From Proteles cristata cristata (Eukaryota; Chordata; Mammalia; Carnivora; Hyaenidae), in NCBI GenBank assembly GCA_017311185.1, contig JAESUZ010005169.1:3130999-3194998 (forward strand): DNA of 64,000 nt, written 5' to 3'. Shown one piece after another: positions 23,230 through 34,030 of this stretch. The notes beneath the pieces were generated by a model. That model had not been told where the DNA came from, did not search any database, and was given only the letters and a program-made list of their open reading frames with translations. The translations under genes and the position numbers were made by a program. How positions within the stretch are numbered: the stretch's first letter is position 1; each line of letters begins with the position of its first letter.

Positions 23230-24115
23230 TTTGTATGTACTGACTACAGTCTCATCATAGCAGCATTTGATATTTTAATAGTGAAATGAAAAAGAGGAAA
23301 AAAAAATCCTAGAATCTCTAATCATTAGTGGTATCACAAATCTACATAATTATATAGTTAAATGATGTACAAAAAAACCAAAATCACTGCTGAAGTGGGA
23401 TGACATCTTTTTGCTACTGCAGGGAAGATATAATCATTTTGGAAAATATTTTTTATGGATCATGATTTCACACATGTAACTTCTCCCTCCCCAATAATTC
23501 TTCCATTTACCTTCGCCATACTCTTGGTAAATGCTTATATTAAGAGAAGGAAAATGAATGATACAGTAAGAACGATTTTGAGAAAGGAAAATTGTTTAGT
23601 GTTTAGGGGTTAGACAGTTGAAAGGTCAGCTATGTAATAGAAAATTCCTTCCAAGACTAGGAAGTTTAGAAGCCTGGAAAAATTCCCTGTTGAAATAAAT
23701 AGCCACATTCTTCAGAACAGCGGCTTGCCAGAAGCAAAGAGCAATTTACAGCTCCATACCCTATGAGCATGGGGAGGAGTGGATGCTCTTTGACACTTGC
23801 AACTGAAAAATGAACCAAAGGAATTCAAACTGGTTTTAGGTCTCCTTGCTTTTAAAGACACATGGGGAATTGATCATATTTCTTTCCTGAAACAAATTTT
23901 TAAACACCGTGGGAAGACATGTCCAAATAATAAATTGGCTGACAGTTTTGAGCAGTAGAACTCTGTACATACTGCCTATAGGATTATTATTTGGTTTATA
24001 TTTAAAGCTGTCAGTAAAGCCAAATGGCCTTCCTGCTTTCCTCTATATAAGCTTATAAATTTGAATTCAGACTATTAAAAAAACCACATATTCCAATAAT
24101 GTGCTTACTGAAAAC
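23230..24115. other. No feature recognised; possibly single-copy
   Basis: Part of this interval (about 23,690-24,060) is less repetitive-looking and more mixed in base composition than its surroundings, but shows no exon or known element. Confidence 0.4.
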
Positions 24116-24125
24116 ATCAGAGCAT

Positions 24126-24278
24126 TTAAAAATTTTATCTGTCTATCATCTATCTATCTATCTATCTATCTATCATCTATTTATTTATAGTAGGCCATAT
24201 GTCCAATGTGGGACTTGAACTCATGACCCTGATATCAAGTCACATGCTCTCCCTACTCGGCCAGCTAGGTACCCCACT
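24126..24278 (-). mobile_element. Short tRNA-like SINE with (TCTA)n tail
   Basis: Reverse copy: the complement of a tRNA-like head (CTACTCGGCCAGCTAGGTAC, and GGGACTTGAACTCATGACC) with no CT-rich body. The A-rich tail has become a (TCTA)n run at about 24,138-24,180. ATCAGAGCAT at 24,116-24,125 and 24,279-24,288 is a perfect 10-bp duplication. Confidence 0.88.
24138..24180. repeat. (TCTA)n tetranucleotide repeat
   Basis: Tandem TCTA units with one ATC interruption, derived from the SINE tail. A plausible short-tandem-repeat polymorphism. Confidence 0.93.
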
Positions 24279-24480
24279 ATCAGAGCATCTTAGATAGATA
24301 CATATCACAGTCCAAATATGACTTTAAATTTAATATTGTTTATATTCTATATTAACTTATTCCATTTGTATATTATACTTCTATATAACTTATTATATTC
24401 CTTTTTAATATTTATAATTGATTAATAGTGGGGTGTAATGAAATTTAAACATCAATATTCCTAACATGCTGATAACTATT

Positions 24481-24682
24481 TTCTTAATTTAATTTTTAAA
24501 TGTTTATATTTGAGAGAGAGAGAAAGAGAGAGAGCATGAGCAGGGAAGAGGCAGACAGAGAAGGGGACAGAGGATCCCAAGCAGGCTTGGCTCTGACAGC
24601 CAGATGTGGGGCTCATGAACTGTGAGATCATGACCTCAGTTGAAGTCAGACGTTTAACGGACTGAGCCACCCAGGCACCCCT
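24481..24682 (-). mobile_element. Can-SINE with 19-bp target duplication
   Basis: Reverse copy. TAACATGCTGATAACTATT (24,462-24,480) and TAACATGCTGGTAACTATT (24,683-24,701) differ at one base. Confidence 0.95.
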
Positions 24683-24701
24683 TAACATGCTGGTAACTAT
24701 T

Positions 24702-26478
24702 ATTTGTCTATTGTAAACTAATAAAACCAGAACAAATAGAAACATTGATTTGATATGTACTTTCTTTAATATATTAACAAAAAATTCTGAACTTTAATGA
24801 TAGCTATACATTTTAAAAATGAAATATCGGTGTACATAAAAATTATAATGTCTCTTTAAAGAAGTTATTTTTTTCACTGAAAATTCAGACAAAAATATAT
24901 ATCCTTTTTATTGACTAAGTTTGCATTGTTCCTTAATAGAGTACACTATTTTCTTATTTTTTCCGAATCTTTAAAATTTTAAAAGCTAGCTGTTAGTATC
25001 TTTATCTTTCTTTAATAGGGGCTTTTCTAAATTATTCATAAAAGACAAAAATAGTCTTATATCTAAGTATACTTGCTTCTAATTTCCTTTTGAATTTATA
25101 GTCAATACAATAAAGATAATAAAATTACCTAAACTCACCACTATTTCAATTTCCTAACATATGACACCTGTCCAGAAGCATCAATGTTCATGATTGATGG
25201 ACCAAGTACTTTACTCAAGAGATTCCTGAATTTGGATGGTGATTTTTCCTTAGGATCATCTAGTATAAAAACAACCAGATGGAAGTCATGTGTTCTAAAG
25301 CTTTCATGTCAAAGTATCAGTATGAATATATTTTCCCAAATATCCTTTAGTCCAATATAATTCTGGTCTGAATTATTCCTTCTTCCCCCACTCACATAAT
25401 TTCTGTAAATCCACTAGAGTATTTTTGTAGTGATTTTTTTTGTTGTTGTTGGAACTTAAAAGGTGAGAAATTGCCTGAAAATTCCTAACATTACACAAGA
25501 GAAATAAATCTTTTGGCTTTTGCTAGTACTATAGAACACTCTATCTTACTTTGATAAGTGAGTTTCATATAAATTAAAATAAGCAATTATGAAAAAAAAT
25601 AAGCATTCTGAAATTGAAAAATTAAATGTCTGATTACTAAACATGATTGAAGTTTGTTAACTAGATCTCATAACATATATTTTGCATTTTGTAATAAACT
25701 AGATCTCATAACATGTATTTTGCATTTTGTAATATAAACTAGTGTTTTCCCACAGATGAGTTCCAGTTGCTCAGCTAACTGCACATTTCAATTTCTATGG
25801 AATATTATTAATTTTCTATTCATTTATGATCTGGACTGTAATTGGGATGATTAAGAAACTACCTATATTTTTAGGATTTTCTAAATAGCTTGTCAGAGCA
25901 TACCCTACATTAATCATTTTCTCCAAATTGTGAAAGAAAGCAACATTAAAGTATGAAATTTTAGTGGTATTGTGCATACTTCACCTACTTTCCATGAATA
26001 TAAAGCACAATGTCACATATAACACAATAAAATTATGATAAAACTTTAAAGCTGGGAACTCTGTTCTTGTTCTACTACAATAGGTTCATGGCTGTGGTCA
26101 GCTCCAAGATTGTAAACATTCTCTGCTCTCCACAGTCATGTGTGCCAGGAGAGAATAAACACTCAGACTTTCCTGAAGCCATTCTGTTCAACAAGCAGGA
26201 GCGGAATCACTGGCCTGTCTAATCCAGCAAATAATACTGAAAGCAAAACAGAAAGCACTCCTTCTGCATTTGCAGAGCAGAGTTAAAAGGTCTCTGCAAG
26301 CAGCAGATTTGTGTTATGTTCACAGTCTTAAGTGAAAGCTCAGAAAATGAGTAATAGCAAATGCAGATGAGAGTTATCCCATAGATACAGCCATGCAAAG
26401 ACATACTCTACTGATAAGATCGGAGCTTCAAAACCTTGCAATATTTTATTCCTGAGTAATTTAAATATGATAAAATTA
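24702..26478. other. AT-rich, mostly unrecognised
   Basis: No gene found. It contains a 38-bp tandem duplication at 25,661-25,738. About 26,040-26,420 is more balanced in base composition and may be single-copy. Confidence 0.45.
25661..25738. repeat. Two-copy tandem duplication, 38-bp unit
   Basis: The unit starts CTAGATCTCATAACAT and ends ...GTAATAAA. It occurs at 25,661-25,698 and again from 25,699, with an A/G difference and a small insertion near the end of the second copy. Confidence 0.93.
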
Positions 26479-26489
26479 TGAAACTTTTT

Positions 26490-26687
26490 TTTTTTTTCTA
26501 GGAGAGAGAGAGAGACAGCGTCAGCAGGGGAGGGTCAGAGAGAGACGGAGTCACAGACTGAAACAGGCTCCAGGATCTGAGCTGGCAGTAAGCACAGAGC
26601 CCGACGCGGGGCTCGAACCCACAAACCGCGAGATCATGACCTAAGCGAAAGTCGGACGCTTAACCGACTAAGCCACCCAGGCGCCCC
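26490..26687 (-). mobile_element. Can-SINE, young-looking
   Basis: Reverse copy close to consensus with CpG-containing GCGGGGCTCGAACCC and GGCGCCCC. TGAAACTTTTT flanks at 26,479-26,489 and 26,688-26,698. Confidence 0.95.
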
Positions 26688-26698
26688 TGAAACTTTTT

Positions 26699-27810
26699 GA
26701 CTAGGAAAAGAAAATCACCTATTAGTCTCTTCTTTGAGTGAAACTATTATTTGATATTTTCCTATCTCTTTTTTTATCTTTCCCATTTTTTTTTCACAGC
26801 ACCAATTACAGAATATATTTTTGTATGTGTTCTACATTTTTATTGAGCAAAACACCATAACCACTCCTATGCTTCTTATATTTATAGTTTTAATGGTCAG
26901 AATGTTTTTAATCAGGATTTCCCAGAAATTATCTAGCTATTATATTATGATTTATACTTTTATTGACATAAATTTTATTCTTAAAATATAGTTATTTCAA
27001 AACAATTAACTGCAAGTCCTTATTTTAATATATAACAATGCATATATAATTAGCAGAGCAAATACAATTGCCAAATAACTAATAAATACCCTTGTTCTTA
27101 GAATATACATATATTTTATGCTAATGTTAATCTTAGATTTTAAAAGTAAATGAACTTTCTCTGTTTCTAAATTGAGTGGTCCTATTTGATAAGCCAAGTG
27201 TCCTGGCTTCTTACACAAAAGTCTGAGGAGAAAATAAGTTGTGTAACAAGAAAATCTGGACTGAAAAATTAAGCTCTTCTCAGTATCTTAGCAAATTTGG
27301 GTAACTGTGGAGACTATTTCCCTCACTGTGCCTCTGAGTTGTAAGAACTGTAAGAAGTGGAGGGAATTAAGTAAAGGACACCGTGAAATAATGAAATCTA
27401 AGCAAAAGTTATTCATAATTGACATATAGATATTTTGTTTAAAATGAATATAGAAATGTTGGCTATGACAATAATTATTTTCATTGAGTCTACCTTGAAT
27501 TTTTTTCTTCTTTTGCTGCTTACATAATCTTTTTCAGAGATTCATCCCTTAACTTGAACAGAACACATCTTGATTATATCCTCTGGGACATCTTTGACAT
27601 TCTCTCTCCTCTAAGGACTCTCCCCTCCATCCAGGTCTGTCATCTCCTAGCCTAATTCAATTCCCTAATACTCTCCAATTTAACAATCCTCCACTATGCC
27701 TGGCAAGTGTTTTCAGTTGTCACTATGATCTCTTATATTTTCAAGTGCTTACCTGAAGGAGCACTATAAATGAAATTGGTTTTCTGTGTTTGTTTTGTTT
27801 TCCCATATCC
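26699..27810. other. AT-rich, nothing recognised
   Basis: No supported gene or named repeat. Confidence 0.45.
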
Positions 27811-27826
27811 CAATAGCTTTCTTTCT

Positions 27827-28080
27827 TTCTTTTTTTAATTCTTAAAATTTATTTTTTTTTTTTTCTGAGAGACAGCGTGAGCAGGGGAGGGAGGGAGGGA
27901 GAGAGAGGGAGAGGGAGAAGGAGAGAGAGACACACACAGAAGACACAGAATCTGAAGCGGACTCCGGGCTCTGAGCCAGCTGTCAGCACAGAGCCTGACG
28001 CGGGGCTCGAACCCACAAACCATGAGATCATGACCTGAGCTGAAGTTAGATGCTTAACTGACTGAGCCACCCAGGTGTCC
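27827..28080 (-). mobile_element. Can-SINE with expanded purine body
   Basis: Reverse copy with an enlarged GGGAGGGAGGGAGAGAG-type body. CAATAGCTTTCTTTCT (27,811-27,826) and CAATAGTTTGCTTTCT (28,081-28,096) are an imperfect duplication. Confidence 0.94.
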
Positions 28081-28096
28081 CAATAGTTTGCTTTCT

Positions 28097-28428
28097 AATA
28101 TTTTCAATATTCCATAGGCCTGAATTGCTACTTCCATTTTCACATCTTAAACCACCAGTTCATTCAAAGCTCATGGTTCTTTCCATTTTAATTTTCTTAG
28201 AAATCTGAGGTTTTTTCAACCTTTCAAAACTTTCTTGATGGTTTTATCACCTGGCTCACTTTTTCTTCTCCACCAATATGGTGATAACTTTTTTCCTTTA
28301 AACAACTTTAATCATGTGCTTCTGCATTCTTCCTACTCTTTCGGATGAAACAACTAATTTCACATTTCTATTTATTCCCACTCTGCCCATTGTTTCAGAT
28401 GAAGCATTAAAAAAAAAAAATGTTCCAG
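28097..28428. other. No feature recognised
   Basis: About 330 bases of mixed sequence ending in an A-run at about 28,409-28,420 that became the landing site for a SINE. Confidence 0.4.
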
Positions 28429-28574
28429 GGGTGCCTGGGTGGTTCAGTAGATTGAGCACTGGATTGAGCTAGCTTCTGTCAGTGAGGAACCCGCTTCAGA
28501 TCTTTGTCTCCCTCTCTCTCTGCCCCTCCTCCACTCATTCTTTCTCTCTCTCTCTCAAAAATAAATAAGGATTA
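28429..28574 (+). mobile_element. Can-SINE with internal deletion
   Basis: Forward copy with a normal head and tail but missing most of the central region, since the B-box part is gone. AAAAAATGTTCCAG before and AAAAAATGTTTCAG after form an imperfect duplication. Confidence 0.9.
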
Positions 28575-28590
28575 AAAAAATGTTTCAGTT

Positions 28591-28807
28591 GGGGCGCCTG
28601 GGTGGTTTAGTCGGTTAAGCGTCATACTTTAGCTTAGGTCATGATATCGCGGTTCATGGGTTCGAGCTCCGCGTCGGGCTCTGCGCTGCCAGCTCGGAGC
28701 CTGGAGCCTATTTCAGAGTCTGTATATCCCTCTCTCTCTCTGACCCTCCCCTGCTCACGCTGTCTCTCTCTCTCTCCTAGAAATAAATAAAAATATTTTT
28801 TAAAAAA
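28591..28807 (+). mobile_element. Can-SINE, young-looking
   Basis: Forward copy near consensus (GGGGCGCCTGGGTGG; GGTTCGAGCTCCGCGTCGGG) placed 16 bases after the previous SINE in the same orientation. GTTTCAGTT flanks both sides. Confidence 0.95.
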
Positions 28808-29113
28808 GTTTCAGTTGTAACATTATCTCCATTGATACCTCAGAGGCTGGGATGATGAATAAGAATATTATAAACTCCTGTAATCAATATAAATGTGGTG
28901 GCTTATCTAATCTTGGCTCAAAAAGGAAAACGAAAAATTAAATTACACTGGCTCTTCCTTATCCAGTTGAAATGGAATTCTGTTTTCTCTATTTCATACT
29001 AAAGGAAAGTTACTGGAATTTTCTACTTTATTTCAAACTTCCTTACAGAGTAAAACCTTAAAGAATTAATGAACTGAACTTATTTGTAATACTGAGTTAA
29101 ACTGTTACAATAG

Positions 29114-29307
29114 GGGTGCCTAGGTGGCTCAGTCATTTAGGTGTCCCACTTCAGCTCAAGTCACGCATGGTCTCACAGTTAGTGAGTTCAAGCACCATGT
29201 CAGACTCTGTGCTGACAGCTCAGAGCCTGGAGCCTGCTTCAGATTGTGTGTCTTCCTCTCTCTGCCTCTCACTTTCTCTCTCTCAAAAATAAACAAACAT
29301 CAAAAGT
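29114..29307 (+). mobile_element. Can-SINE
   Basis: Forward copy. TGTTACAATAG (29,103-29,113) and TGTTATAATAG (29,308-29,318) form the target duplication. Confidence 0.94.
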
Positions 29308-29574
29308 TGTTATAATAGGAAAAAATATGTTGCCAGAATAGCATTCTTCAAACCAGTGATAGATAATGTCTTTATCTTTTAAACTGGGCTAATATTTTCC
29401 CTCCTAATATACTCAATTCTAAATAATGCTTTGCCCATTTTGACATTGTGAGCAAAAAAAAAAACATTATTGTGAAAACTCTTTATAACAATACAGCCAG
29501 AAATGTGAGGGAAACTAGTTATGAATTATTTATGTTTGATACAAAATAAAATATATAGAATAAGGAGATGCTAA

Positions 29575-29780
29575 GAGTGCCTGGATGGCTCAGTTGGTTG
29601 AGCAGCTGACTCTTAATTTCGACTCAGGAAATAATCCCAGGGTCGTGGGACTGAGTCCTTCATCAGGCTCCACCCCGATATGCAGATTGCTTGGGATTCT
29701 CCCTCTCCCTCTCTCTGCCCCTCTCCCACATGTGTCTTCTCTGTCTCTTTCAAAATAAATAAATAAACTTAATTTTTTAA
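29575..29780 (+). mobile_element. Can-SINE, older type
   Basis: Forward copy with a GACTCTTAATTTCGACTCAG region and CAAAATAAATAAATAAAC tail. Its central part differs from the younger copies, so it is an older subfamily. Confidence 0.9.
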
Positions 29781-31500
29781 AAATAAATATATAGTCACAC
29801 AATACAGTACAAACATATGCACATAAGGAGAGAGACTGATAGACATGGGGGAGAGAGTAAAAGAGATTATGAAATAAAAGTAATGTATGATTTAATAAAC
29901 ACTCACTGGTTTAAGTGTCTGGCTAAGATCACCAAGGTGTCAGAAGTAGAACATATAATTGAGCCCATGTTTTTGGTCTTATCACTGGAGGTCTGTACTG
30001 TATGTATATCACAGGAGTCAACCTAGAATTTTTCTTTTGTTGTTTTTTACAGCTTTCTTTTCTCTGCGTATAAATCAGATGAGTGGCCCAAGACAGCTTC
30101 AATTCTATCATGGGAAGTGTGACATTCCTAACATTCACTGTAAGAATAGTAAGATTGAAAGATTGCCTGGATTGAATAAGGTTCCTAACGTAAGTTTATA
30201 TCCGGAATGGTAGAGATAAATACTGAGAACCCAAATGGCCTTCAAGTAATCAAACACTCTAGACTACTGACATTCTTAGTAGGACTTCTTTCCTAGAATC
30301 GATTTTGGCATCTGCATTACTACCTAAATATCTTTCTAATGTTGAGTTGGCAAAAATCTTCTAGTGTTTGTACAGTAATCGAAAGAAGGTAAATTCCAAG
30401 GTCATTATGTTTCCTTTATCCTTATCATTAAAAAAAATTCTATAACCACCATGATGTCTCAAATAAAATGCACAAATAATGTGTAACTGCTCTTATTCAC
30501 AGTAGTCTCTATATATCGGTACTATGATATATCAGTACTGTGATAAAACTACCCCTAAAGCCTTATCGTCATTCTAGGTTACAAACTTGAAAATATGATA
30601 GGTATATTATTTCCTGTCCCGTTACACTTAATCTAAGCACCAAAAATACTGTATTTTAAAACAACTGAAGTTATTATGGGCCAATTTACAAACCCAAATT
30701 CCTGACTAATCACGGTTTAATTAGCCATTCCATCCATCATTACTAAAGTCGTAGCTTTTGTTCACATATCTGTTGACTTCAGTTGTTTTTTGTATTAACT
30801 TACATATTAGTTCCTTAACTGATATTTTCTTGAAAAGTTTCTCTAGTGATTTAAGAATATTTTTAATAAAATGTTGGTACTTTATTTGTCACATATATTT
30901 GGAGTATTTGTCCCTTTTCCTTCATTCACTAGATCCAGTTCACCTTTATTCTTGGTTACACACCCTTGTTTTTGTTCATCACTATCTATCTGCTTCTGGT
31001 GTGGGGCACCTGGCTCAGATCTAAAGCCATTCACAGTGTAACCACTGCCAGCCTGTCACAGTAATTCCAGTAATGAGCATAGGTCAAAAGAAGAGCCACT
31101 CAGGCTGTGATCTTAGGGTTCCATTTGATGTTTGGGAGAAGATGCTGTTAACTTCCCTTCTTAAAGACAAAACAAGTGGCCAAGTGTTTCCAACACTTCT
31201 CGATTATGAATTCAATGAGGAAAAGGACCAGAGAAATATAGAAAATAGAATGAAGGGAAAGAAAGTGACAAGTTTTACTCCATATCTTTGCTGATCAAGC
31301 CCTGTGCTATGTTATAAATAAAATGGTTTTTGAATTAAATGTCACTGGGCCTTGTTTCCATGATATTACATGAACTTTCATAGTTTAACTATTTTAATGG
31401 CTGAATTTTAATTTGATTTGTAAGGATCTTTATGGATCCGCAGATCTTCATACATTAACAACAGAATAAGGAGGAAACACTTGGCAGGTAGCAATAGCCA
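29781..31500. other. Mostly unrecognised sequence
   Basis: No exon identified. The stretch at about 30,960-31,340 is less AT-rich and contains ATAAATAAAATGG near its end, which could be the remains of an old repeat or transcript, but I cannot name it. Open frames of 70-90 codons lack known motifs. Confidence 0.4.
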
Positions 31501-31619
31501 ATATGTAGCAACTTTATATTATTATTCAAATATTATAAAGATGTTATTTATTTGCTTTTGGTGATAGTCTTTATAAATCTCATGCATCTAAATATTGATT
31601 TATATTCTTTATATCAAAG

Positions 31620-33120
31620 CTTTAAGTATTTTCTTTGAAAACTTTAATATACTTAAAATTTATTTGAGGTATGATATAAGAATGTAGTTATCAGTTTATT
31701 CAGTAATTCATATCTTATACATTTCCTGAATAATCTGTCTTTAACACCACATTTGGAAAGCTATATTAATCTCAACATCTATTTTTGAACATGTTCTAGA
31801 CTGTTTTATGCCTTGTTAGTCTAATTTGGGGTAGTGTCATCATGTCTTAATTTTTGTAGTTTAATGTATATCTCACATCTTTGCAAATTTCTGAATATCT
31901 TAGCAAATATTCTGAATATCTGAACAAACACAGTTTTAAAAAATTTCCTTCATTTTGAATTATGCATATATTTGCAATATTGATCTATACTCTCCATTTT
32001 TGTTCTTGTTTATTAAATATTCATTTACATCCTTCCCTAATTTTTAATAATTTCAGATATTTAGATTCAGAAATTTGATTTACAGTTACATTAGAAAACA
32101 TTTGGGGGGGGCAATTTCTAGTTACTATTCCATTGTATGACTGTATCATCATTTGTTTAACTATCTTCTATTGATGAATATATCATTTGTAGTCCTTTTC
32201 AATTATAAATAAGCCTAATAAAGAATGCCAAACAATTGCTCAAATTTATCAAAAGTGTAAGCCATAGGAATGAGATGACTAGGTCTATGTCTGTACATAA
32301 GTGAAATTTTGTTAAGAATATTAATAGATTCTAATGCCACATTAGAATGTTTTCTGTGTATGTGTTTCCCTACATCCTTGCCAAGACAGTGTTATTAAGC
32401 TTTTTAATTTGGACAACATTGTTAACAAAAGTGGTAGCATTGTAAATTTATTTTGTGTTTCCTTATATAAAACTAATGTAGATTATATTTTCATAAGTTT
32501 AAATATTTTCAATTCCATATATGTATAATATGAGTTCTGAGCCATTTTTCTACAAGATTGTCATTCTTTTTCTTAACAATTTTTATCAACAGTCTTTATA
32601 TATTTTGTTATTATATATTATGAGCTTGTCAAATTGCAAATATTTTCCTAGTTTTCATTTATATTTCACATTCACTTATGTTTTTAAGATGTGCAGATAT
32701 GTTTTGTTTTTACAACAAATTTTTTGAATTATTTTCTTATCTTTTTTTAGTGTATTTCATAAAAATATTCAAATAATTTTTAAGTTTCATGTAATTTTTT
32801 AGGTTGTTATATATGTAAATCTTGATCTCTTTGGGGCTTATATTAATATACAGTGGAAGTTTCCAAATGCATAGTTTATCAGATGTCCACTAAATCATCC
32901 TAACCCTATTTATTGGAAGTCTTCTCTCCACAGAACTGAATGCCACATCCTCCTATATCGATTTATATTTCTAGATCTTTACTATTCACATTGGTCTTTC
33001 TATTTATGTGCCTATACAATTTTTTGAAGTTTTATAACTTTTATTAGGTGGTAGGATGTAGGTCCTAATTGATATTCTATTTAGGGCTTTTTACTGCTTT
33101 TATAAGTTTTTTTTCCCTCA
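31620..33120 (-). mobile_element. Diverged ancient L1 (L1M-type)
   Basis: Reading the minus strand recovers the order of a decayed L1 ORF2 end: the block near 32,120-32,280, the CCTACATCCTTGCCAA region at 32,370, and the block near 32,870-33,000 (CACTAAATCATCCTAACCC). Heavily substituted; limits are approximate and it may be several fragments. Confidence 0.65.
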
Positions 33121-33759
33121 TTGAATTGCTTCCAGTCTTTCCATCTCCATTACTACCACAAAGACAATTGTTATGCTTAATTGGTTATCCCTAAATATGT
33201 TATGCCATTGAATTGTCTACTCTTCTACCATAAATTATAACTGGCTGTTCTTTGTATACAAATAAATGACATAATTTGTAGCCCGTGTTAATAATCTGAA
33301 TGGAATTTTACTCTAGTTTTTTGTGTTAGTTATATATGAATACTAATTATTTCTATTAGAAGTACTTATAGTTTTAGTGCCTTAAATGACTTAATTTTTT
33401 AAGTGTATATGATATGCATCAAATTACACAGCATGAGATTTATCCATTTGAAATGACCTGAAATTATTTTCCTTACAATATTCTGGGCTTAGTGAGTTCC
33501 TTGCTATAACCTTTTGATAAAAACTCAAATATCTTCTAAGTTTACCATTATGGTTACATTTTTCCTACTTTTGAGATAATATTGGCATTATATATTTCTA
33601 TAGAAATCATCCATATTACATTTTTTATGAATTTACTTTCATAGTGTTACATTCCATTTCGCTATGGCTTTTCTTTCTTGTTTTGTTTAATATCCCCAGT
33701 TCTGGTGTATGTGTAATGAAATTAGCTCAATTCTGACATTTTAGAGGAACTGCAAATTT

Positions 33760-34030
33760 ATACATCCCACTATTTTTAAAGCAGTTCCCCAATACGTATC
33801 TGAAACCATAAACATATTTATGTCATTTGGAAAAGTAATACAATTTCTGGGAAGTGATCCCAAAGTAATAAACCAATGCAAGTTAAAGCTTTGGAAGTGA
33901 AGATGTTCATTTCCCCATTACATATTATAGTGAAAAGTCAAAACAGTATAAAATATCACTGACAGTCACAAAACTTGCAACATGTTTGTTTATCAGATAA
34001 ATGGGGTAGCCTTTATACAGGGACTAAGAG
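33760..34030 (+). mobile_element. Ancient L1 3' fragment
   Basis: Forward patches such as GGGAAGTGATCCCAAAGTAA and the following AAGATGTTCAT / ATTATAGTGAAAAGTC resemble the terminal ORF2 region of old L1 elements. Weak but ordered similarity. Confidence 0.5.

Noticed and set aside
24126..24278. Possible CRISPR-like array because of the repeated TATC units
   Set aside because: The units are a tetranucleotide microsatellite without spacers in a mammalian SINE tail.
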